From Montifringilla adamsi (Eukaryota > Chordata > Aves > Passeriformes > Passeridae), in the NCBI GenBank assembly GCA_017590115.1, contig JAGGNK010013114.1, positions 1,798,001 through 1,862,000 on the forward strand: a stretch of DNA of 64,000 bases, in the 5' to 3' direction. The position numbers and the translations under genes were made by a program. This document shows, in pieces, positions 25,065 through 34,229 of this stretch. The notes under the pieces were generated by a model. It was not told the origin of the DNA, ran no database searches, and saw only the letters and a program-made list of their open reading frames with translations. The stretch's first letter is position 1. Every line of letters starts with the position of its first letter.

Positions 25065-26558
25065 AGCTGTGTTAACTATTTAATGCATGGGGAGAACCAA
25101 TAGCAAACTGTGATTATTGTTGCCAAAAGTAGATATTGGTTCTTTGTGAGAGTGAGTACAAAAAGGAGAAAAGTTCTCAAACAGCCCAGTCAATGATGAG
25201 TATGTGAGGATAAAATGTGAGAAAAGTCATGCATTCTTGAAAGAAGAAATTGCTAGGAGAAAGCAATTTTTTCAGTTAACTTTTTGAGACTTTTGATATT
25301 CAAGTACTTCAGGTACAATCTCTGTAGTCTTGTAATATGATAAAAAGTCCACTCTACCGCCTTGAGCTGTTACGTAAGCATTTAAGGTTATATTCAGAAT
25401 TATGTGGAGAAAAAAAAAGGCAAAAAAGGCACAATTTCAGAGTATTTAAATGGTCTATTCTTCACTTACTTTGCAAAAACTGTAACAAAAATCATACTGC
25501 TAACTCCTCTTTTCAAGCCCAGCATAATTTCTTTGTATTCAGCCTTCTCTTTAAATGAAATTAAAGAGAAATTAGAAAACTTTTTTTACTAATATTTCTG
25601 CAGTCTATTATGCATTCTTTTTCAGTCTGGAAGAAAATACTTTTAAAATCAGAATGTTTCATTTCAGTAGAAGAATTGTCAATAATTTGGATATGTTGCA
25701 AATCCTGTGAGAATTCATTTTTATCAGTTTTAAAGACTTGATAATGGTCATTGAAAATTCCAATTTTTTTTCTGAAATATCTAGAGCTGTTTAAATGAAG
25801 TTAAGTTGATAGAAAATTAATGGATCACCAAATCTTTTCTTCTAAAAGACAGGAAAATATATTACCTTTTTTACATTTTTAATGGAATTGGAACTTTGAA
25901 AAATATTCTTTGACAGTAGGAAAGTAATTATTTTATTAAAAGAGCTGAAATCCAAAAAATGGCAAAATATAAAGACAATTTCCTTACTCCACGTGTTGGA
26001 GGTCATATTTTTGGCAAAAATAAATAAGCAGCTTTTCATTTTTGTTAATTTTTCTCTCACATGGGTTCAGACCCCCAGTGGCAATAAAAGTATCTTCATC
26101 TCAGAATTAGACTGTGTGGACAGACAGCAGATTCCTGCCCTACTAGTTGTGTAGTAGTTTTCCAAACCTCCTTGGTCCAGTCAGTACTTTTACCTGGTGC
26201 TGTAGCTGGCAGTGGGTTTTGCTACCTGTAGGGAGTGTTTCACTTCCCCAGTAAGGTGAACAGGTCTTGGCAGCTTGTTCCATACTGGTCTCAGCCTCCT
26301 GGTGCTCAGCATTCTGCCTTGGCTCAGCTATTAATTAGGAATCATCTCCCTTTCTGCTGTTCTCTCCTGCACTGCTTGTTCTCGGTGGCTCTCCTTTCCC
26401 TCTTGTCTATTCCTTTAATTGGAGACGTTGAAAAATAAATTCCCTTACAGATGTGCCCAGCATATGGTGAAATTGCGGGAGCCAAAAGATACCATGGATC
26501 TAAAAAATATGGGTGGCCAAAAGAACAAGCATCTTCCCTTTCCACTGTTTTTATTCGG
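25062..26558. other. Unique non-coding sequence
   Basis: AT-rich, with no gene or repeat family recognised. Open frames are lysine-rich or phenylalanine-rich, as AT-rich composition produces. Confidence 0.5.
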
Positions 26559-26622
26559 AAAAAAAAAAAAAAAAAAAAAAAAGGGGGTTGGGTTTTGTGT
26601 TTTTTTTTTTTTTTTTTTTTTT
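26559..26622. repeat. A24 / T23 foldback
   Basis: A run of 24 A (26559-26582) is followed by a 17-base G/T-rich spacer and then 23 T (26600-26622). The two runs are complementary and can pair as a hairpin of about 23 A-T pairs with a G/T-rich loop. The arrangement produces artefactual poly-lysine and poly-phenylalanine frames on both strands. Confidence 0.9.
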
Positions 26623-26962
26623 AATTTGATTAAGAAGTGGGATTTTGGGAGGTGTGACTTTTTCATGCCCTTTTCTCCTTTTTATTGCCCATTTTCCTTT
26701 CCCCTTTTCTGCCACCTCTGTCCATGAGAGAGAAGGACACCCTTAGTGTTCTGGTTAAGCTGCCTGACCATGTTAAGTGCATGGCAATGACTGGGACAGT
26801 GCCCTTTTCCTAGCAGAGGCTGCAGACTTTAACTTGGCTGGCACTTTGGCCTGTCCTGCTGCCACCCAGATTTCTCCTGCCTTCTGAGGCTGAGGTTGAA
26901 CAAGTTCTGATTTGGGCAAACAAATGTGCAATTGGCACAATTCAATTTAAAATTTAAATGCT
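26623..26962. other. Unique non-coding sequence, pyrimidine-rich start
   Basis: 26655-26720 is rich in TTTTC and CCTTT. The remainder shows no gene or repeat. Confidence 0.5.
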
Positions 26963-27152
26963 TGGAATCACAGAATCGTTAAGGTTGGAAAAGTCTTCCA
27001 GAGTCATAATGTCCAAACTTTCAACAAGAGCCACCACATCAATTAAACCACAGCTACTAAGTGCCATGTCCAGTTGTTTCTTGAAAAATTCCAGGGCTGA
27101 TGACCAGCCTTTCAGTGAAGCAATTCTTGATTTCATAGTTTTCCTTATCCCA
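26963..27152 (-). mobile_element. CR1 LINE fragment with internal deletion
   Basis: The plus strand starts GGAATCACAGAATCGTTAAG and continues with GGTTGGAAAAGTCTTCCAGA, a GTCCAAACTTTCAACA block, an AGTGCCATGTCCA block and a TCCAGGGCTGATGACC block. This is the CR1 type whose end reads 'TTAAGGTTGGAAAAGACC'. After GATGACC the sequence jumps to CCTTTCAGTGAAG, which in the family lies several tens of bases further on, so a piece in the middle has been lost at about 27108-27112. Confidence 0.88.
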
Positions 27153-27198
27153 GTATTAAAATACCATTTTAAAAACTATCAAAGGCATTATTTTTAAC

Positions 27199-27257
27199 CT
27201 TCCTGTCGTGGTTTGTGGGGCACTGGCACTGTGCCAGAGTCAATCCATGACACTTCC
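27199..27257 (+). mobile_element. Collapsed 49-bp LTR relic with 5-bp target-site duplication
   Basis: 27204-27252 begins TGTCGTGGTTTG and ends GTCAATCCATGACA. The beginning matches the start, and the last 34 bases match the end, of the full solo LTR on the opposite strand at 27964-28325 (33 of 34 end bases identical). About 310 bp of LTR middle are missing. CTTCC lies immediately on both sides (27199-27203 and 27253-27257), a perfect 5-bp target-site duplication. The ends are therefore the true insertion boundaries, and the loss happened inside the element before or after insertion. Five-base duplications fit class III (ERVL-like) elements. Confidence 0.85.
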
Positions 27258-27963
27258 TCACAGCTGTAGAGATCCTTTGTTTTCCTAGCTGTCTCATGAT
27301 CATCGCATCAAAAGTTATTTCTCATCATCCTGCAGGCAAGTAATAGGTTTAATACATGTAGTTTTACACCTGGGCTGTTGTTTTCCCTTTGCTTTGTTTC
27401 TAAAATTCATTGCAATACGTGGTTTTCTGATGATTTAAGAAAAAGTATCAAGTGTGCTAGTTTCCTGTCTTTGTGTGTCTGTCTTCTCATCTTGCCTTAC
27501 ATGAAACACATTTAAAGTATTCCCAGATCTTCCAAGTGGTTGCCATTCATTCTGGTATTTATGTAGTTCCATTTGGTGCCACCATGTGCTGCAGAAATTT
27601 GAGTTCTCTGCTCTCAGCAGATGGCAGGGAGGGGGATGTGTTTGCCTTTTTTTTGGGAATACCAGTGTGGTGGAAATGTTTGTGCTTGTTTGTGCATGGG
27701 ACACTCAAACAGCACAGCTCACCATGGTTTTGCAAAGTCTAAAATGTTTAGAAATGCTTTAAGTGTCCAATTAACTTCAAACAGAAAATATCTGGAAATC
27801 ATGGGAATACCTGTGTCTCTAGATTCACTGGGGCCTTAACATGTTTATTGCTATTTCCTTTGCAGTAAGGCTTCAGATTCCAAAAGTGAATGTCACTTAT
27901 CTCTGGCAACAGAAACATCGCATTTTTCCTAGTGCAATTGCTAGGCAAAACAAGTTCTGAGAT
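27258..27963. other. Spacer between opposed LTRs
   Basis: About 700 bp of non-coding sequence between the LTR relic and the full LTR. I see no retroviral gene or primer-binding site in it, so the two LTRs are not the ends of one provirus. Their opposite orientation also rules that out. Confidence 0.6.
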
Positions 27964-28325
27964 TGTCATGGATTGACACTGGCACAGTGCCAGTGCCTCT
28001 ATGAAAGGTGTATCTCCCAAAATGGTTACTGTGAGATGTGACTTGGGAACAGAACAAAGCAGGCTCTAACTTGGGAATGGAGGGAAAAGACAACACTTTA
28101 TTAATTTACACAGACACAAAAGGGAAGGGAAAAAAAAACTACACACACAACAATTTCTAATAGAACACTTTCAAAACACTCCTCTTCTTCCCCCCAGCCC
28201 TCTAACATTCAAATCTCTTCTAACATATTAATTTTCACTGCAATACTCTCTTTTCACACAAGCACCCCCCAGTCTATCAGGAGAGAGGAGCCTCCCTCCT
28301 CTACTATGGAAGTCAAACCATGACA
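27964..28325 (-). mobile_element. Solo LTR of an endogenous retrovirus (362 bp)
   Basis: Read on the minus strand it starts TGTCATGGTTTGAC at 28325 and ends GTCAATCCATGACA at 27964, with the TG..CA termini of a retroviral LTR. A polyadenylation signal AATAAA lies at 28102-28097 on the minus strand, about 133 bp before the end, as expected for the R/U5 layout. No internal retroviral sequence adjoins, so it is a solo LTR left by recombination between two LTRs. Flanking pentamers are GAGAT and GATGT (three of five match), so the target-site duplication is eroded or wrong by a base. A palindrome CACTGGCAC/GTGCCAGTG sits near the 3' end. Confidence 0.88.
28097..28102 (-). terminator. LTR polyadenylation signal AATAAA
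   Basis: The canonical hexamer on the minus strand inside the solo LTR. It would mark the R region of this LTR. Whether it still acts is unknown. Confidence 0.6.
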
Positions 28326-31300
28326 GATGTAAGAAAAGGAAACATATCATTCTGTCTAATCATCTCGTCCACAAGGAATTGACCTTCCTTTCCATAGTGG
28401 TCTTCAAGATAGTAGTGTGATGATGAAATAGCCTAAACCATGGAAGTTTATCTGTGTAGCGTTTGGAGGGAAACCAACACCTAGCCAGTCTGTAATCATT
28501 TATTTTGTATACCCACTTAAGTTTGCCAGTAGAAAAAGCCTGGGGTGTTTTGTTTTGTCTTGCTTTATTTTGCTTTGTTTTAGTTTGCTTGGCATGTTTA
28601 TTATCTTCTCTGATAGCTAATGCCAGCAAAACACTTTGATTTATTTTCCAACATTTTTTTACCCATCAGAGATTTTAGACCTTTGTTCTCATATTCTGCT
28701 GTGTGCAATTCATACCTGAGTACTCTGCTTTTCTTTCACAGAATTTGTAATTCCCATGTTCCCCATGTCCATCTTGTCCTCTCTTTCATTATATTGGGTA
28801 CTGCTTGTTCAGTGTGACAGCAAGAAGCTTTAAGTGATGTATCCATTTTATCACCAGTACCTTGAATCAGCTTTGGAGATTTATATGCATATGTTGGTAT
28901 AAAACTGTTAGCAAGCTCTCTTGCTGCTGCTGAAATGGGGGTGAGTGATGGCAATTCCATTGATGTTTGTGCTCAGTGGAGTGGCAAATAGGAAGCAGCA
29001 GCATTGTGTTTCATCCTTCTCCTTTGTTTCCTTCTCCCCTACCCATCTCCCACTGTCAAGCGGTTTAACCTTTTTGCTGTTGGTAGCTTTATGGTTTGAG
29101 AGACTCTACAAACAAGCCACATCAGCTTTTTTGGATACCAGTTCCCCTGACAATCAGACCCTTCCACCCCAATTATCTTTTTCAAGAACATGCTGGTATT
29201 AGCCACTAAATACAACAGTGTGTGTTTCTGTCTTCCACCCTTCCCTGTTCAGCTCAAAACCAGACAACATTGATGTAACTTTAAGTGTTTGTTTATAGCT
29301 CATCCATCACCATGGCACTGGGGACCTTTTGGATGCAAAATATCCTGGCTTGCTGTATCTCACAACTGCAAGTAATCATTTGTACTCTAGCTGGAGCTGG
29401 GGAGCTGTTTCTAGGCCAATTGTCCAAACAGACTAGCAGAGCCTTTTCCTGAGTTTGGGGTCCAGCTTTGGACTTGTCTTTTACACCCTCTCCCACATCT
29501 TCCTTCGGCATTGGCAGACATGGCTGATTGCCAGGGTGGTATTTGCAGTCCACGACTTGGAAGATGAGATGGCTGAATGAAATACAGTGGACTTTAATGG
29601 GCCAAAGGTTGTAACGTGTGCTCTAACAACTCTTTCTGACTTAAAAATCTCCATCCTTCCTGTCCTTTGAAACACTGCAATGGACAATCCTAGGTTGCTG
29701 CACATGTTTTCTAGGCTTAGCTTTAGATCTAGCTTTCCTTTGAGCAAGAGCAAGATGTCAGCACAAGACGGATCATTTTGGAGATAGCTGCATGGATGCA
29801 AGCTGGTGTTGCAGGAAAGAGAGAGGTTTATGCACACCTGCAGGAAAAACTCACTGCACAAAAAAGTGAGCTAGGTACTGCTCATTGTATTGATAGGACA
29901 AGAAACTCCTTGCAAGGAGTGAGCATGTGGAAAGCCACCTGGTTTTCACTGCTTCATCCATAGCTTAAAAACTTGGGCTTGTGCCATCTAAACATTTGCC
30001 CTACCATGTTGCCAAGATTTACTGTAGGAATAGTGCCAGATAGAAATAAAAGACAGGCAAACAAAGAACCATTTTAGGCATCTACTGTAACTTCATATTC
30101 CATCAGCTAGGAAAGAAGTTTGGGCGGATTTATCACACTTCTCTGTTTGTTTCTGGTCTCTGCCTCTGTGTAGGAGCTCAGAGAAGTGCAACAGTTCTGC
30201 CTCACTTTTGTTAATCCAAGGCTTTTGATATCCCTCAGTGAGGTTCAAACAAACTACCTCATGTGACTGAGAGCACATCAGAGCTGAGCCTCTGAACTGC
30301 CAAAGTTTTATTATTTTTTTCACCAAAAACTTCTCTGTATTGCTAGACACAAACTTGCCCTTGCAACTATCTCTTTATGAGCAAACCATTGTAATTTTTA
30401 TTGAAGCCAACAAATTTCATATTCGTGTTTTCAGAGCACAGCTGAAGACAGTGTTTATTTTCCCAAGTGCTGCAGTCGTTCTGAGTGAACTTTGTGGAAG
30501 AGACAGTTGACATGCCTTTGGAGAGGCCTCGTACAGAATGTACTCTGTTCTGAATCAAGTGCTGAAGGGTACAGTGATGTGACAGACTTCAGGGAAACTG
30601 GCTTAGGGACTAGGCAGGCTCTAACAGGAAATGTTTATAAGAAAACAGAATGAGACAAAGGGAAAAAAATCCCCACAAACAAATCAGAATGGGAAACAGA
30701 GGATGAAGATAAGGGTATAGAGGTAATCGCCATGATTCTGATTGAAGCCTTGCTCTCTTAGCTGAAGCCAAAGATCTGTCTTCTTTTTTTTACCATCTTC
30801 CTTTGTTCTTCTCCTCCATCCTCTTGCTATGCCACTGTAGCAGGTGGAATGGATTAAAGCAACCTAATTTAGTTTCGTGAGCAAACCACCCATCCTCCGT
30901 TTGCAGGAGTGGAGATAGATGAAGACTTCTAGGATAGCCTGACCTGGCTTTGGTGTCCATGCCAATGTGATAGGAATGTTCATTTCTGCCCTTCTAATCA
31001 AAAGAAGAAACCTCAGACATAAAGGAAGTATACATTGTCGAACATTGTATTTGTTCAGATACATTCTCATACTGAGAAACAGACCAAAGCTATGGTCACT
31101 GTCTTGGTCTGCCAATAAGTGTTGAGTTTGGGGCTCAGTCATTTTATAGTAATTGAACAGAGGATTGAGAGATCCAGTCTCTGTTCAAAAGTGCAGTTTT
31201 GCTTCACAACCACTCCTGAAATGGAGTGCTAAACCTACACCTTAAAGAAGCTGCCTGATACTGTGGATGATTAGGTCAAAATTTGGACTACTTCTGTCAT

Positions 31301-31327
31301 CATTAAAGCATCTGATCCCAACTTATC
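28326..31327. other. Unique non-coding sequence with a TTTTG-rich tract
   Basis: 28546-28590 is an imperfect TTTTG/TTTGC repeat. Minus-strand frames at 29293-29553 (86 codons) and 29481-29861 (126 codons) overlap in different frames; neither translation is recognisable and they may be chance. No exon, RNA gene or known repeat is otherwise seen. Confidence 0.45.
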
Positions 31328-31361
31328 ACTGATCTTTTGAACAAACTGATCTTTTGAACAA
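31328..31361. repeat. Perfect 17-bp tandem duplication
   Basis: ACTGATCTTTTGAACAA occurs at 31328-31344 and again, identically, at 31345-31361. The perfect identity points to a recent duplication that could be polymorphic. Confidence 0.92.
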
Positions 31362-31643
31362 GAATTGAGAGAATGGGAGCACTTTTAAAGGCTGTGGTAA
31401 ACTTTGGAAATAAATTCTGCAGATAAAATGATGAACGGACTCAAAGATTTGCAAAATAGGGTAAGGAAATAATGAAATTCAGGAACAACAAAACAAGAGT
31501 AATCTGATCTTCCATGCCAAAAATAGCCTGACTTTAGGGTTTGTGGTATTTAGACTGTGCTCTGGAAAGGGAGAAGAGTTTTACAGATAAAAAAGCTCTC
31601 CTCCCCTTTCTTTTTAATAGGAAATTGAAATCTTAGTTTATTT

Positions 31644-32430
31644 TCACAGAATTACAGAATGGTCTGTGTTGGAAGGGACCTTAAAATCACTCAGTTCCAA
31701 CCGCACTGCCGCAGGCTGGGACACCTTCCACTAGAGCAGATTGCTCAGAGCTCCATCCAACCTGACCTTGAAGACTTCCAGGCATGGAGTATCCACAGCT
31801 TCTCTGAGCAACCTGTACCAGTGCCGCATCACCCTCACAGTCAGTAATTTCTTCCTGATATTTAATCTAAACCTAATCTCTCTCAGTTTAAAGCCATTTC
31901 TCCTTGTTTTATCACTACATGCCCGTGTGAAATGTTTTTCTGCAGCTTCCTTGTCGTTCCCTTTAGGAACTGGGAGGCTGCTCTAGGACCTCCTCTCTCC
32001 TTCTGCTCCAGACTGAACAATGCCTACTCTTTCAGCCTGGCTCCACAGGAGAAAAGTTCAAACCCCCTGACCATCTTCGTGGCCTCTCTCCAAGAGGTCC
32101 ATGTCTCATATATTTGGGACCTCAGATCTGGACTCATCGCTCCATATGGGATTTCACAAGAGCAGGGCAGAGGGTGAGAATCCCCTCCCTTGACCTCTGG
32201 GTTACTCTTCTTTTGATGCAGCCCAGGATACTTTTGGCCTTCTGAGCTGTGAGTGCTCTTTACTGGATCAGCCTAGCTTCTCATCCACCAACACCTGAAG
32301 TTCTTCTCAGGGCTGCACTCAATCCATTCCCCACCCATCCTAAATCTGTGCTTCGGATTGCCCTGACTCAGGTGCAGACCCTTATACTTGTCCCTGTTTG
32401 AGTTTTTGATGTTTCAACCTTTCCAAAATT
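31644..32430 (-). mobile_element. CR1 LINE, 5'-truncated, about 790 bp
   Basis: The plus strand begins TCACAGAATTACAGAATGG then GTTGGAAGGGACC, and follows the CR1 reverse-complement order: CTTCCACTAGAGCAG, CTTCTCTGAGCAACCTGTAC, AATTTCTTCCTGATA, CATTTCTCCTTGTTTTATCA, CAGACTGAACAATGCC, CTTTCAGCCTGG, CTGGACTC, TTTTGGCCTTCTGAGCTG and GTGCAGACCCTTATACTTG. Moderate divergence is spread over its length. It enters what would be the downstream part of the coding region, but no frame is open for a useful length. The left (3') end is intact; the right end is the usual CR1 5' truncation. Confidence 0.93.
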
Positions 32431-33880
32431 AACTGCTTTGTTCCAAGATGATTAAAATTAAAATTTATGTTGTTAAATGCTTGTTACTTTTTGTTTTTTC
32501 CCTCTTCTAGAACTCTCTGTGGAATTCAGTCTGAGTTGATAAGAATATCTGAATTGTTCTTGGCTCTGAATTTAGTATCTGGTGAAAACATTTCAACATT
32601 TCTTAATAGATCTTTGTCTATATAGAGATGAATTCTGGAAGACTCTTTGTTTCCAGTTTACCTCCTAAGTTTGCCTTCTGTTCTTTTATTGTGTTTGTGC
32701 TGCTGTGAAAGTCATTCTTCCAGTCAGGGTTGAAGTTCTCTTGAAAGAGGCCATCTGCCAACAAAAGAAAAGTGGTACTTACCCTAAAGAGGTCATCACC
32801 TGACTGCAAAAGAGAAAAAATAAAAGAAAAAGCAATTGGCATAGTTTTGTTGTTGAACTTTTAACTATGTTAGTTATGTTCATGTTCCTTATCCCTGATC
32901 TTGAAAACTCTGTCATGTGTCTTTATGCTGCTATATAGAAAGCTATATAGATTAGTCTGCATGTAAATTTTTGGGGAGGTCTACAGAGGTACATTTGGAG
33001 CAATGAGATGTCTCCATGCCTTCACCAGTAAAAAGAACGGTTCCTCGCTAAGCAATTATGGATGAGTTCTTGGAGCTTCTGCAAACTTAGATCTCAATAA
33101 ATCAGGAGCTGACTTGACAGTGGAGTAATTTCTGTCCTTGTACAGAATAAGTCAGATACTTTCAGACATAAAGAATATAATTTTGTGATCATTGCATAGA
33201 ACTGCCAGTGGATCTTCTTGGAGGGCTCTCTGCACTAGATTGAGTCAATCAGGAATATGTAAATATGTTCAAAAGCAGAGATTATTCACAATTCATCAGA
33301 GGTCTGTGGCCTTAAGAAAGTGTCCTGTAAGTGTATGTTAAGGGACAGCAGCGCTGTTGAAGAACCACAATTACTGGTAAGCTGTTTTTCCTCTGAAAAG
33401 GGTTATAATAATTTTGTTTTAATGCAAAATATTTTTCTGTGTTTCTTTTCATGCACACATCCTCTTCCTTATGCACAGATGAGGAATAAAAGAACACTGG
33501 AAGAAGGGATAACTCTATGACTATCCCAAACCAGCATGTTCTGCAGAACTCACAAAAACATTTACCTTTTGGAGAATTCCCAGCAAGATTTACATGTGAA
33601 AAGGATTGTTGCTAAAATTACGTACTATCACTTGTTACTGGGGTTCTTCCACCTGTAATTGGCAATTAGATTTATGTAAAACAGCTGAACTACTACTAAA
33701 AATAGGATTTCCACCATTTGATACTTCTATACAAATGTTGGAATCTAAAAAAATAAATATGGTGAGAGTGGTGAGTGACAAAAAACCCAAACAACCAAGC
33801 CCCTCAAAATGCTATATAGATGTTTCTGTGTCAAAATGCAGTGCATGGTATTTGATTGTTTTCAGAAAACAACTATATCT
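32431..33880. other. Unique non-coding sequence
   Basis: No gene or repeat recognised. The 126-codon plus frame at 33606-33986 ends in translated G/T-rich simple repeat and is not a gene. Confidence 0.5.
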
Positions 33881-33956
33881 GGTGGTTTGTTTTTTTTGTT
33901 TGTTTTGGGTTTGTTTTGGTTTGTTTGTTTGTTTTTATTTTTCTTTTCTTTTTAAC
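33881..33956. repeat. G/T-rich (TTTG)n-like tract
   Basis: An imperfect array of TTTG and TTTTGG units, then a T/C-rich tail. It is complementary in base composition to the A/C-rich tract at 34079-34149. Confidence 0.8.
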
Positions 33957-34078
33957 TGGTGTAAACCATACTGTTTTTTCTTTTGAGATGGTGAAATTAG
34001 GCTGGGGATAGTGTTGTCATCATTGGAATCAAGATATCCCATTTGCATACTCTTTTATTGACAAGTATCTGTCTTAGC

Positions 34079-34149
34079 AAAAAAGAAAAACCAAAAACCC
34101 AATCAAGCAATCCCAAAACCCCCCACAAAATCACAAAAAAGCCCCCAAA
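34079..34149. repeat. A/C-rich tract
   Basis: Runs of A broken by CC, CCC and CCCCCC. It is the compositional complement of the G/T-rich tract about 120 bp upstream. Confidence 0.75.
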
Positions 34150-34229
34150 TAAGCTAACTCCTAAAACAAAACTGTTTTTTGATATTTGCCCATGTGTAAG
34201 TTTGAAGGAACTTGATTTATTTATTTTTA

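Noticed and set aside
26419..26727. Plus and minus frames with poly-Lys and poly-Phe
   Set aside because: They are produced by the A24/T23 foldback.
27204..28325. A complete provirus bounded by two LTRs
   Set aside because: The LTRs face opposite ways, and the 711-bp spacer shows no retroviral genes or primer-binding site.
33606..33986. 126-codon plus frame with a hydrophobic C-terminus
   Set aside because: The apparent membrane-like end is translated G/T-rich simple repeat.
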